In this document: in pieces, positions 23,027 to 32,170 of the stretch
Layout of the letters: every line of letters begins with the position of its first letter
Numbering within the stretch: the first letter of the stretch is position 1
Source: Planctomycetota bacterium
GTDB lineage: Bacteria > Planctomycetota > UBA1135 > UBA2386
Assembly: GCA_025459175.1 (NCBI GenBank)
Contig: JALORC010000038.1
Location: forward strand, 33,515-97,514
Length of the DNA stretch: 64,000 nt
Reading direction: 5' to 3'
Made by a program: the position numbers and the translations under genes
The notes under the pieces: generated by a model
The model's input: only the letters and a program-made list of their open reading frames with translations
What the model was told of the DNA's origin: nothing
The model's database searches: none

Positions 23027-26000
23027 ATGACGTGTCGCGCCACGTTCGTCCTCGTCACGCTGCTCGCCAACCTGCCCGCCCAGGGGCCGCCCGACAACGG
23101 CCCGCGGCCGCTGCCGCCGCGCTGGTTCGCGCTGCAGAACGCCCGCGTCGTCATCGCGCCCGGGCAACAGCTCGAACGCGCCACCGTCGTGCTGCGCGAC
23201 GCCGTCATCACCGCGGTCGGTGCCGAGCTCACCCCACCGGCCGGCGCCACCACGATCGACTGCACCGGCCTGTCGATCTACCCGGGCCTGATCGAACCGT
23301 TCTTCGCCAGCGACGTGCCGGCCCTCGACCCGAGTGCCACCGAGCAGCACTGGAACCCGATGATCCAGCCGCAGCGCGCGGCGACCGACGGGGCGCTGGT
23401 CCCGGCCGCCGACCGCACCACGCTGCGCCAGCTCGGCTTCACCGTCGCCGCCGTGGCGCCGAGCGGCGGCATCCTGAAGGGCACCGCCGCGGTGGTGCTG
23501 CTCGACGAGCCACAGCCGACCGCACCGACGCGGATCGTGCACGATCGGCCCTACGCGGTGGCGAGCCTGCAGCAGCACCGCGCTGGTTATCCCGGCAGCG
23601 AGATGGGCGCGATCGCGCTGCTGCGGCAGTCGCTGCTCGATGCGCAGTGGTACGAACGCTGCCAGCAGACGGTGGCCACGGACAGCAAGCTCGCGGACCG
23701 CGCGCCCGCGCCGTCGGCGGTACTGCAGGCGATCGCCGACCAACGCCGGTTGCCACTGTGGCTCGACAGCCAGGACGAACTGCAGGCGCTGCGGCTGCTG
23801 CGCATCGCCGCCGAGTTCGAACGCAAGCCGGTGCTGGTCGGCAGCGGCATGGAGTTCCGCCGCCTGCAGGCGCTGACCGCCTGGCGGGTGCCGATGGTGA
23901 TCCCGCTGCAGTTCCCCGACGCGCCCGATGTCGCCACCGCCCATGCCGCGGCGCAGGTGTCGCTGCGCCAGCTGCAGAGCTGGGAACAGGCGCCCACCAA
24001 CAGCAAACGGCTGCTCGACGCCGGCGTGCCGGTGGCGTGGACCACGGCGCGGCTGCGCGACCGCAAGGACTTCGCCGCGCGCGTGCGCACGGCGATCGCC
24101 TGCGGCGTGAGCCACGACCAGGCGCTGGCGGCGCTGACCACGGTACCGGCCGGCCTGCTCGGCCTCGGCGAACGCATCGGCACCATCGCCCCCGGCAAGC
24201 TCGCGAACCTGGTCGTCACCACCGGCCCGTTGTTCGACGCCGCGACCAAGGTGCGCTCGGTGTTCGTCGGCGGCATCCGCCACGAAGTCGAAGCCGCGCC
24301 GGATCGCGGGCTGTCGGGCAGCTGGAGCGTGCCGGCCGGTTGGCCGGGGCCGGCGCTGGTGCTGACCATCGACGGCGACCGCGTCACCGCGAAGGCCGCT
24401 GAGGTCGAGCTGAAGGTCCAAGCCGTGCAGCGCGAAGCCACCACGCTGCACTGCCGCGTGCAGGGCCAGCCGCTCGGCGACGGCCAGCACTGGCTGCGGC
24501 TGTGGGTCGATGGCGCCGAACTGAGCGGCATCTGCACGGTGCCCGACGGCAGCCAGCGCCCGCTGCGCGCCACCCGCATTGCGCCTTCGGCCGCGGCCAC
24601 CGAGGCCAAGCAGCCGCCGAAGGAACCGCCGTTCGAAGCGCCCCCCATCACGCCGCTGCCGGTGCCACTCGGTGGCTACGGCTTCGTGCAGTGGCCGGCC
24701 GCGAGCGAGTTCGTGCTGGTCGGGGCGGTGCTGTGGACCGGCGACGGCCGCGGCTGCATCCAGAACGGTGCTTTGCTGGTGCGCGGCGAGCGCATCGTGT
24801 TCGCCGGGCCGCGCGACCAGCTGCCCGAGCTGCCGGCCGGCATCACGGTGATCGACGCCACCGGCAAGCACGTGACGCCGGGGCTGATCGACTGCCACTC
24901 GCACACCGGCATCGCGCGCGGCGTCAACGAGAGCGGCCAGGCCGTCACCGCCGAGGTCCGCATCCAGGACGTGCTCGATCCCGACGACGTCAATTGGTAC
25001 CGGCAGCTCGCCGGCGGCGTCACCACGGTCAACCAGCTGCACGGTTCGGCCAACGCGATCGGCGGCCAGAGCCAGACCACCAAGAACCGCTTCGGCGCGC
25101 CGCTGCCCGAGCAGATGCACTTCGCCGGGGCCCCGGCCGGCATCAAGTGGGCGCTCGGCGAGAACCCGCGCCGCGCCAACGGCGGCGGCGGCGAGCGCGG
25201 CCAGGAGGCCCGCTACCCGAACACGCGCATGGGCGTCGAGGCGCTGCTGCGCGATCGCTTCGCCGCTGCCGACGTGTATCGCGCCGCACACGCCGCCTAC
25301 GACGCGCTCGAGCCGCGTGCGCGCGCCGCGGTGCTGCCGCCGCGGCGCGACCTCGAACTCGAGGCGATCGCCGAGATCCTGGCGGGTCGCCGCTGGATCC
25401 ACTGCCACAGCTACCGGCAGGACGAGATCTTCATGCTGTGCAACCTGGCCCGCGAACGCGGGCTGAAGATCGGCACGTTCCAGCACGTGCTCGAGGGCTA
25501 CAAGGTCGCCGACGCGATCGCCGCCAATGCGCTCGGCGCGTCGTCGTTCACCGACTGGTGGGCCTACAAGTTCGAGGTCTACGACGCGATCCCCGACAAC
25601 GGCGCGATCCTGCGCGAGGCGGGTGCGGTGGTGTCGTTCAACAGCGACAGCAATGAACACGCGCGCCGGCTGAACACCGAGGCCGGCAAGGCGGTCAAGT
25701 ACGGCGAAGTGCCGGCCGCCGACGCGCTGGACTTCGTGACCCGCAACCCGGCGATCCAGCTCGGCATCTTCGACCGCACCGGGTCGCTGACCGCCGGCAA
25801 GGACGCGGATCTGGTGCTGTGGTCGGCGAATCCGCTGAGCTACGCGGCGCGCTGCGAAGCGACCTGGGTCGACGGCCGGCCGCTGTTCTCGCTGGCCGCC
25901 GATGCCGCGCACCGGGCCGCGATCGCCACCGAACGCCAGCGCCTGCTGCAGAAGGCGCTCGCCTCGGGCGGCGAACGCAAAGCGCGCGAGGGTGACCCGA

Positions 26001-26071
26001 AGGACGCCTACTGGGCCGCCGAGGACCTGACCGAGACCTATTGCTGCCGCGAACACGAAGGAGGCCGCTGA
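23027..26071 (+). CDS. Secreted tandem amidohydrolase (imidazolonepropionase-like), two fused modules
   Basis: 1014 aa, roughly twice the family length. A signal peptide (MTCRATFVLVTLLANLPAQG) is followed by a first amidohydrolase-like module (about 30-430) with the typical framing (LQNARVVIAPGQ, IDCTGLSIYPGLIE, LGLGERIGTIAPGKLANLVV) but lacking the H-x-H metal motif, so it is probably non-catalytic. After a linker module, the second (about 560-1000) has the full framing: VIDATGKHVTPGLIDCHSHTG with His624/His626, HCHSY (792-796), LNTEAGKAVKYGEV and GSLTAGKDADLVLWSANP. Metal-dependent hydrolysis of a cyclic amide or peptide-like substrate outside the cytoplasm is likely. The stop overlaps the next amidohydrolase-like gene by one base. 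Confidence 0.88.
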   Translation: MTCRATFVLVTLLANLPAQGPPDNGPRPLPPRWFALQNARVVIAPGQQLERATVVLRDAVITAVGAELTPPAGATTIDCTGLSIYPGLIEPFFASDVPALDPSATEQHWNPMIQPQRAATDGALVPAADRTTLRQLGFTVAAVAPSGGILKGTAAVVLLDEPQPTAPTRIVHDRPYAVASLQQHRAGYPGSEMGAIALLRQSLLDAQWYERCQQTVATDSKLADRAPAPSAVLQAIADQRRLPLWLDSQDELQALRLLRIAAEFERKPVLVGSGMEFRRLQALTAWRVPMVIPLQFPDAPDVATAHAAAQVSLRQLQSWEQAPTNSKRLLDAGVPVAWTTARLRDRKDFAARVRTAIACGVSHDQALAALTTVPAGLLGLGERIGTIAPGKLANLVVTTGPLFDAATKVRSVFVGGIRHEVEAAPDRGLSGSWSVPAGWPGPALVLTIDGDRVTAKAAEVELKVQAVQREATTLHCRVQGQPLGDGQHWLRLWVDGAELSGICTVPDGSQRPLRATRIAPSAAATEAKQPPKEPPFEAPPITPLPVPLGGYGFVQWPAASEFVLVGAVLWTGDGRGCIQNGALLVRGERIVFAGPRDQLPELPAGITVIDATGKHVTPGLIDCHSHTGIARGVNESGQAVTAEVRIQDVLDPDDVNWYRQLAGGVTTVNQLHGSANAIGGQSQTTKNRFGAPLPEQMHFAGAPAGIKWALGENPRRANGGGGERGQEARYPNTRMGVEALLRDRFAAADVYRAAHAAYDALEPRARAAVLPPRRDLELEAIAEILAGRRWIHCHSYRQDEIFMLCNLARERGLKIGTFQHVLEGYKVADAIAANALGASSFTDWWAYKFEVYDAIPDNGAILREAGAVVSFNSDSNEHARRLNTEAGKAVKYGEVPAADALDFVTRNPAIQLGIFDRTGSLTAGKDADLVLWSANPLSYAARCEATWVDGRPLFSLAADAAHRAAIATERQRLLQKALASGGERKAREGDPKDAYWAAEDLTETYCCREHEGGR
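26058..26064 (+). promoter_or_regulatory. Strong Shine-Dalgarno of the second amidohydrolase gene
   Basis: AAGGAGG ends six bases before the ATG at 26071, inside the end of the upstream gene. It fixes that start and shows the pair is translated from one mRNA. Confidence 0.7.
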
Positions 26072-27408
26072 TGCACCCGTTCCGTTGCCTGTTGCCGCTG
26101 TTGCTGCCGTCCCTCGCACCGGCGCAGGACCTGTTGCCGAAGGCCGCGCCGCAGCCAGCCCCGGTGGTGCTGCAGAACGCGGTGCTGCACACGATCGACG
26201 GCGGCGTCGTGCTCGGTGGCACGCTGTGGTTCGTCGACGGCACGATCCGCGGTGTGCTCGCGGCCGGCGAGCCACCGCAGCTGCCGGGCGGAGTGCCGCC
26301 GCGCGTGCTCGACCTGCAGGGCAAACACGTGTTCCCGGGGCTGATCTCGGCAGTGACGTCGCTCGGGCTGATCGAGATCGGTGCGGTCGCGCAGACCGTC
26401 GACACCGACGAGACGGGCGAGCTGACGCCGGAGGCGCTGGCGCTGGTCGCGGTCAACCCCGACAGCACGGCGATCCCGGTCGCGCGCAGCAACGGCGTGC
26501 TCGCCGCCGGCGTGTTCCCGAGCGGCGGGCTGCTGCCCGGTCGCGCCAGCGTGCTGCAGCTCGACGGTTGGACCAACCAGGAACTGGCGGTGCGCGCCGA
26601 GGCCGGGCCGGTGATCGCCTGGCCGGCGCTGCCCGGCGAACGTGGCCCCCGCCGCGGCCCGCGCCGCGCCGCCGACGGCGAAGCTCCCGCCGACCCGGTG
26701 GCGGCGACCCGGCAACGGCGGCAGCGCATCGACGACGCGTTCACCGCGGCGCGGTCGTGGCTCGATGCGTGGACCGCCGATCCGCGGCTCGGCATCGACA
26801 TCCGCCATCAGGCGCTGGTGCTGGCGCTGCGCCGCGAGGTGCCGGTGTTCGTGCTGGCCTCCGACCAGGAGCAGATCGAGTCGGCGGTGCGCTGGGCGAT
26901 CGAGCGCCGGCTGCGACCGGTGATCGTCGGCGGCGAACAGGCCGATGCGTGCACAGCGCTGCTGAAGCAGCACGACGTGCCGGTGATCGTGCAGGGTGTG
27001 CACCGCCTGCCTCTGCGCGACGACCTGCCGATCGACGAACCGTTCACGCTGCCGGCGCGTCTCGCCACCGCCGGCGTGCGGTTCTGCATCGCCACCGGCA
27101 GCGACTTCAGCAACGACCGCAACCTGCCGTATCACGCTGCGACCGCGGCGGCGTACGGGCTCGGCGAAGCGCGCGCGCTGGCGGCGATCACGCTCGATGC
27201 GGCGCGCATCCTCGGCGTCGACGACCGGCTCGGCTCGCTGACGGTCGGCAAGGACGCGACGCTGTTCGTCGCCGACGGCCATCCGTTCGAGCTGGCGACG
27301 AAGATCGAGCGCGCGTTCGTGCAGGGCCGCGAGATCGACCTGCGCAACAAGCAGACGGAGCTCGCGAAGAAGTACCGCGAGCGCTACCGGCAGCAGCGCG
27401 GCAAGTGA
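26071..27408 (+). CDS. Secreted amidohydrolase-like protein, metal motif degenerate
   Basis: 445 aa with a signal peptide ending LAPAQ. The amidohydrolase framework is complete at both ends (VLQNAVLHTIDGGVVLGGTL, VLDLQGKHVFPGLIS, and LGVDDRLGSLTVGKDATLFV), but the first metal motif (normally DxHxH) reads LISAVTSLGL with no histidines. It resembles the first, likewise degenerate module of the neighbouring protein. It overlaps that gene (TGATG) and probably acts as a partner or structural subunit. Convergent with the surface-protein gene 16 bp away. Confidence 0.82.
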   Translation: MHPFRCLLPLLLPSLAPAQDLLPKAAPQPAPVVLQNAVLHTIDGGVVLGGTLWFVDGTIRGVLAAGEPPQLPGGVPPRVLDLQGKHVFPGLISAVTSLGLIEIGAVAQTVDTDETGELTPEALALVAVNPDSTAIPVARSNGVLAAGVFPSGGLLPGRASVLQLDGWTNQELAVRAEAGPVIAWPALPGERGPRRGPRRAADGEAPADPVAATRQRRQRIDDAFTAARSWLDAWTADPRLGIDIRHQALVLALRREVPVFVLASDQEQIESAVRWAIERRLRPVIVGGEQADACTALLKQHDVPVIVQGVHRLPLRDDLPIDEPFTLPARLATAGVRFCIATGSDFSNDRNLPYHAATAAAYGLGEARALAAITLDAARILGVDDRLGSLTVGKDATLFVADGHPFELATKIERAFVQGREIDLRNKQTELAKKYRERYRQQRGK

Positions 27409-27429
27409 GGCCCGGCGGCGCGGCTCACT
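27404..27429. terminator. Short hairpin shared by two convergent genes
   Basis: AGTGAG (27404-27409) and CTCACT (27424-27429) pair around a G+C-rich 14-nt loop and include both stop codons. A bidirectional terminator is plausible but the stem is short. Confidence 0.35.
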
Positions 27430-29116
27430 GCAGCTGCAGCTCGAGCCCGTTCGAGGTCAGCAGCCCGGCCGGATTCACCGCCGGATCGACCCAGACCGAC
27501 TGGCTGTAGAGCACGATGCCGGTGAACGCCGGATTGGCGGGCAGCGCCCAGCTGGCGAGCATGCTCTGCCCCGCCGTGTTGCCGATCAGGTTGCCGGTGC
27601 TGACGGTGAGGTCGATCAGCGCCTGGCATCCGGGTGCGCCGATGACCCCGAGACCGACGCCCGGCGACGGGATCTGGCTCAGGCTCAGGAAGTTGACGCC
27701 GACGCCTGCTCCGGTCGGCTGGCTCGTCTCGAGCTGCAGCGTGGTGCCGAGGATCGGCGGCGTGAGGGCGGCCAGCTGCAGCGCGAAGCGCTCGGCCAGC
27801 AGCGCGACGCCATTGGCCGTCGTGATGGCGATCGGCGCGCACAGCGGCGACGGCCCACCCGGCGAGTAACCGACCAGATGGTCGTCGACCGACGCCAAGC
27901 TGCCACCACCGACCGGGTCGATCGTCTGCCAGACATAGTGGACCAGACCGGTGTTGAGCTCGAACTGGAACTGCCACGTGCTCGGATTGGCGGCCCAGGT
28001 CGGATAGCTCTCGACGCCGTTCCACGTGATGATCATGCGATTGCCGACCAGCTCGGCCACCACCGGACCACTGCCCGGCTCGCTCGGGTTGTAGTCGTGC
28101 CACGACCACCACGCGGTCGCCGGAGCGGCCAGGAACGGGGCCAGCTCGGGCACCCAGTTGGGTCCGCCCGGCAGCGCCACCTGCGAGGCGACCGACACGT
28201 AACCGTTGCTGTTCACGAACAGCGCCGGCGCGACCCCACCCGGATACGGGAACGGCGCCGGCAGCGAAACTTGCACCTCGGAGTCGTCGCCGAGCGCCAA
28301 CACCGTCGCGGCCGCCGTCGGCGGCACGAACGCGACCGCGCTCTGGTTCAGCGTGTAGCCGCTGCCGGTCGGCACCAGCGTCAGTCGACGCCCGGACATC
28401 GCCGCCGAAGCCGCCGGCGACGCCGACGCCGGCGGCGGCGCCGTGAAGAACTCGTAGAACGAGCCACAGACGTCGTAGCAGCCGAGTCCATACGCGGTGG
28501 CCCGCGCACAGGCATGCGTCACCGCACCGTTCGAGTAGAAGAGCGATCCACGCCAGAACCAGCCACTGAAGCCGGTTGCCGGGGGTGCGATCGGCGAGGT
28601 GAAGGCGGCGGACTGAACGGCGCCGCCAGAGATCGCGAGCTCGCTGGTGGCGACCGACTGGGCGGCGCCGACCGCGATCAGCAGCGGCCGGACGCCTATG
28701 TGGCGAAGCGCCACCCCGTAGCTACCCGGCGCCAGCACCAGACCACCACCGAGCGGAGCCTCGAGACAGGCGCGCGACGGGAAATTGAGGGACGGGCCGC
28801 CGCTGGTGATGGTGCCGCGCGCGGCCAGGCTCCAGACCGCAGCATTGCCTTCGTTGCCGACGTGCGTCGTGGTACCCGGCAAGGTCAGCCAGACCTCGAT
28901 CGAACCGGACGTGCCGGCCGGTGACACCAGCGTCGTTTCCAACTGGCGCAGCGTGATGGTGCTGCTGACCGTCAGGTCGAAGAACGTCTGCGGATTGGCC
29001 GCCGCAGCGGTCCATTGCAGGTAGCCGAATGGAGCCACTGGTGCGACCACCAGCGGGGATTGCGCCGGGGCCACGACGGCCAGCCCGAACACGAGGAGCG
29101 AAAGGAGAGATCTCAT
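27425..29116 (-). CDS. Secreted surface protein with nidogen-like domain and shared C-terminal module
   Basis: 563 aa starting MRSLLSLLVFGLAVVAPAQ (signal peptide). An N-terminal beta domain (about 20-190) precedes the YGLGCYDVCGSFYEFF repeat motif, then a nidogen-like stretch (FVNSNGYVSVAS ... WHDYNPSEPGSGPV ... ITWNGVESY ... FQFELNTG ... HLVGYSPGGPS) also present in the gene at 39619. The last about 110 residues (from GAPGCQALIDLTV to the SNGLELQLQ end) match the C-terminal module of four other secreted proteins in this window. The role is probably cell-surface or matrix structure. Divergent from the fused sigma-factor gene. Confidence 0.82.
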   Translation of the reverse strand: MRSLLSLLVFGLAVVAPAQSPLVVAPVAPFGYLQWTAAAANPQTFFDLTVSSTITLRQLETTLVSPAGTSGSIEVWLTLPGTTTHVGNEGNAAVWSLAARGTITSGGPSLNFPSRACLEAPLGGGLVLAPGSYGVALRHIGVRPLLIAVGAAQSVATSELAISGGAVQSAAFTSPIAPPATGFSGWFWRGSLFYSNGAVTHACARATAYGLGCYDVCGSFYEFFTAPPPASASPAASAAMSGRRLTLVPTGSGYTLNQSAVAFVPPTAAATVLALGDDSEVQVSLPAPFPYPGGVAPALFVNSNGYVSVASQVALPGGPNWVPELAPFLAAPATAWWSWHDYNPSEPGSGPVVAELVGNRMIITWNGVESYPTWAANPSTWQFQFELNTGLVHYVWQTIDPVGGGSLASVDDHLVGYSPGGPSPLCAPIAITTANGVALLAERFALQLAALTPPILGTTLQLETSQPTGAGVGVNFLSLSQIPSPGVGLGVIGAPGCQALIDLTVSTGNLIGNTAGQSMLASWALPANPAFTGIVLYSQSVWVDPAVNPAGLLTSNGLELQLQ

Positions 29117-29320
29117 GGCGAGTAGTGGGGACTTCTGCAGGACGAGAACGGACGCCGAGCGATCGCCGCGGCATTGTGCCGGAACAGCCATCGAGCACCA
29201 GCCCCGCAGCCACCCGCTCGGCAGACAGAGAATTCCCCGTTCCACTCGCCCCGGCGCCGGCCCAACCAGTTTCCGACGATCCGTGTCGCACGGAACGGCT
29301 GCCGCCAAAGAGGGTGCACC

Positions 29321-32149
29321 ATGACCGCATCGCGCGCCGACCGCCTGTTCCGCCGCTTCCTCGACGACGACGACGCCACCGCGTTCGCCGACCTGCACGA
29401 TCTGCTCCACGACGAACTGCTGCAGACGGCCCTGCGTCTCGCCCCGGATCGCGCCAGCGCCGAGGACCTGGTGCAGGGCACCCTGCTCGGGGCGCTGGAG
29501 GCGGCCGGCCGGTTCGATCGCGAACGCCCGGTGACGCCGTGGCTGTTCGGCATCCTGCACAACCAGGCCCGCATGATGCGCTGGCGCGCGCGCCAACGAC
29601 CGGACCCGACCCGGTGTGCCTGGCCGGAGCCGCGCGATCCGGCCGAGCTGGCGGCCGATCGTGAGTTCGCGACCGCGGTCGCCAATGCCCTGCAGCAGCT
29701 CGGTCCGACCTACGCGCCCGTCGTGCAGCTGCACCTCGATCGCGAACTGCCGGCGAACGCGATCGCCGCGCAGCTGCAGCGGCCGGCCGGCACGGTGCGC
29801 ACCCAGGTCGTGCGCGGCCTCGCGATGCTGCGGCAGCTGCTGCCGGCCGGCGCCGCGACCGCGCTGCTGGTCCGCGTCTCGCCGGGGCTGAGCGGGCCGG
29901 CCCTGCGCGCGCTGCTGCTCGAACGGGCCGGGCAAGCCGGGGCGGCGGCGAGTGGCGTCGGTGCCGCGACGGTGGCCCCGAGCACGATCGGCCGCGGCTG
30001 GCTGGCTGCGGCAACAGCGGGACTCGTGCTCGCAGTCGCCGTGCCGTGGTGGTTCGCAACGTCGACTGCCGCCGGCCCCGTGCCGCCCAGCGCGGCGGAC
30101 CGCGCCGTGGCGGCGATCGACACCGGACCTGCGGCGGCGGCAGCCAGCGACTTGTCGCGCAGCGACGGCAACGCACTCGCAGCCGAACGCACTGCGCTGC
30201 CCACCACCGCGACGCTGACCGTCACCGTCAATCATGGCGGCCGACCGGTCGCCGGGTTCCCGGTGAAGGCCGTCTCGGTCGCCGACTGGCGCTTCGAACG
30301 GCACACGCGCCCGACCGGCCCTGACGGCATCGCGCACTTCGAAGGACTGCCACCCGGCCCGTGGGTCATCTCACCGCGCAGCGAGTTCGGTGCGAACGAG
30401 CCGCGCTTCATCACCCTCACCGCCGGCGCCAACGCGCTGATCGCCGAACTGCGCGAGGTGCATCGCTGCGAGGGCATCGTCGTCGATGGTGACGAACGCC
30501 CGCTCGCCGATGCCACCGTTTGGCTGTGCGACGGCGACGGTCAATACACGACGGGCTTCGGTGGCATGCCATGGGCCAGGACCGATGCCGGCGGGCGATT
30601 CCGCCTCATGACATCGGCAGGATGCGGTGCGTCGCACCTGCTCGCGACGGCCCCCGGGTACGGCGCCAGTGCGGCGGTGGCGATCCACGCTACCGACCAA
30701 CAGCCGCTGCGACTCCGGCTGAGCGCCAACGGCAGTTCGATACGCGGGCGCGTCGTCACCACCGACGGGCAACCGGCCGCAGGCGTGATCGTTCGTGCCG
30801 CGCACGCCGGGCAACGCGGCCGGCTCGCCGCAGTCGGGCCGGACGGCACGATGCACATGACCGACGATCTCGGCCAGTGCCTCGAAGTGCGCACCGACGC
30901 CGCGGGTGCGTTCCACATCGACGGCTTCGGCGCCGGGCGGCAGGTGCTGGTGTCGGCATGGAGCGCCGCCCACGCGCGCACCGACGCGATGACGGTCGGC
31001 GGTCGCGAGCTCGAACTGCGGCTGCAGCCCGGGGCCACCGTGTCGGGTCGCGTGCTCGACGCCGCCGGCAAGCCGGTCGCCGGCGCCGAGATCGGCACCG
31101 AACTCGACAGCGACCAGGCCCCGTTCCACGCGACGGTGTGGACCGATGCCGAGGGCCGCTACACGCTGGCGGGCCTGACTCCGGGCGAGCAGGTCGCGAT
31201 GGTGTGCCGCAGCGAACCGTCGCCGGACGGCCGCTCGGGTGGTGCCGGCAACGCGGCGACGACGCTGTCGCTGCAGCCCGGCCGTCACCACGAGTGGAAT
31301 CCGCAGCTGCAGGCCGGCGACGGCATCCAGGGCACGCTGCGCAGTGCCGCGGGTGCACCACTCGCCGGCTGGCGCGTGACGATCCAGGCGATGGAGGAGC
31401 TGCCCGGCACCAGCACGTTCTACACCGTCACCGATCGCGATGGCCGCTTCGCGCTGCGCAGCGTGCCGGCCGCGACCTGGCAGATCGAACCCGCGTTCGA
31501 GTATCGCTGTCCGACGCGCTTCTGGCTGTCGTGGCCACCGCCGGCGGAGTGCAACCTCGTCTTGAGCGAGGCCCAGGTCGCGAGCACGCTGCAGCCGCCG
31601 ACCGAACCCGAGGCCGCGACGCTCGGGCGCATCGAAGTGCCCGCGGATCCATCGGCGTCGGTGCAGTTCGCCGCGTGCCGCGACGGCGACCCGCTGCATT
31701 GTGCGCTGCTCGACTGGCAGCACGAACGTGGCGTGTTCACCGCCTCGCTGCCCGCGGGCAGCTATCGGCTCACCGCGATCAACTGGTCGCCGGTCGCAGT
31801 CGGCCAGCAGGCGGCATCGATGCCGTTCGTGATCCAGGCCGGGGCCGTCTTGAAGCTGACGCCGGAACTGCGCGCCGGGGTGCGACGCACGTTCGCGATC
31901 GTCGAGCCGAGTCGCCTCGGCGCCGCGACGGCGATCGCCGAGTTGTTCGATGCGCGCGGCACCACGGTGACCCGGTGGCTGGAAACGCGCTGCCTCGACC
32001 AGCCCTTCGCGGCCTCGGTGATGGTGGCGCCGGGCGACTACCGCCTCGTCATCACGACCGGCATCGGCGAACGCGGCGCGATCACGTTCCGTCAGCCGGA
32101 CCTGCAACCGGACCCGACGGTGCTCGACGTGCTCGTGCTGCCGCAGTGA
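29321..32149 (+). CDS. ECF sigma factor fused through a membrane helix to a large carboxypeptidase-regulatory-like region
   Basis: 942 aa from the ATG at 29321. Residues about 8-95 hold sigma region 2 (APDRASAEDLVQGTLLGALE, PWLFGILHNQARMMRWRAR) and about 115-175 region 4 (LGPTYAPVVQLHLDRELPAN, AIAAQLQRPAGTVRTQVVRG). A hydrophobic segment (about 227-247) follows, then about 690 residues of repeated beta-sandwich domains (G-x-V/I-x-x-x-G ... G-x-F ... P-x-x-W/Y), for example SIRGRVVTTDGQPAAGVIV and ATVSGRVLDAAGKPVAGAEI. The sigma part would be cytoplasmic and the rest extracytoplasmic, so sensor and sigma factor are one polypeptide; proteolytic release may be needed for activity. No anti-sigma gene lies nearby. 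Confidence 0.85.
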   Translation: MTASRADRLFRRFLDDDDATAFADLHDLLHDELLQTALRLAPDRASAEDLVQGTLLGALEAAGRFDRERPVTPWLFGILHNQARMMRWRARQRPDPTRCAWPEPRDPAELAADREFATAVANALQQLGPTYAPVVQLHLDRELPANAIAAQLQRPAGTVRTQVVRGLAMLRQLLPAGAATALLVRVSPGLSGPALRALLLERAGQAGAAASGVGAATVAPSTIGRGWLAAATAGLVLAVAVPWWFATSTAAGPVPPSAADRAVAAIDTGPAAAAASDLSRSDGNALAAERTALPTTATLTVTVNHGGRPVAGFPVKAVSVADWRFERHTRPTGPDGIAHFEGLPPGPWVISPRSEFGANEPRFITLTAGANALIAELREVHRCEGIVVDGDERPLADATVWLCDGDGQYTTGFGGMPWARTDAGGRFRLMTSAGCGASHLLATAPGYGASAAVAIHATDQQPLRLRLSANGSSIRGRVVTTDGQPAAGVIVRAAHAGQRGRLAAVGPDGTMHMTDDLGQCLEVRTDAAGAFHIDGFGAGRQVLVSAWSAAHARTDAMTVGGRELELRLQPGATVSGRVLDAAGKPVAGAEIGTELDSDQAPFHATVWTDAEGRYTLAGLTPGEQVAMVCRSEPSPDGRSGGAGNAATTLSLQPGRHHEWNPQLQAGDGIQGTLRSAAGAPLAGWRVTIQAMEELPGTSTFYTVTDRDGRFALRSVPAATWQIEPAFEYRCPTRFWLSWPPPAECNLVLSEAQVASTLQPPTEPEAATLGRIEVPADPSASVQFAACRDGDPLHCALLDWQHERGVFTASLPAGSYRLTAINWSPVAVGQQAASMPFVIQAGAVLKLTPELRAGVRRTFAIVEPSRLGAATAIAELFDARGTTVTRWLETRCLDQPFAASVMVAPGDYRLVITTGIGERGAITFRQPDLQPDPTVLDVLVLPQ

Positions 32150-32161
32150 TTCGCTTGCGGC
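32140..32161. terminator. Hairpin between convergent genes
   Basis: GCCGCA (32140-32145) pairs with TGCGGC (32156-32161) around a 10-nt loop containing the TGA of the upstream gene. It is the only structure in the 21-bp convergent gap. Weak. Confidence 0.3.
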
Positions 32162-32170
32162 GATGCGAGG

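Noticed and set aside
22748..26275. Minus-strand open frame of nearly 1200 codons opposite the amidohydrolase genes
   Set aside because: Same reason: no domain, biased composition, and a well-supported gene on the other strand.
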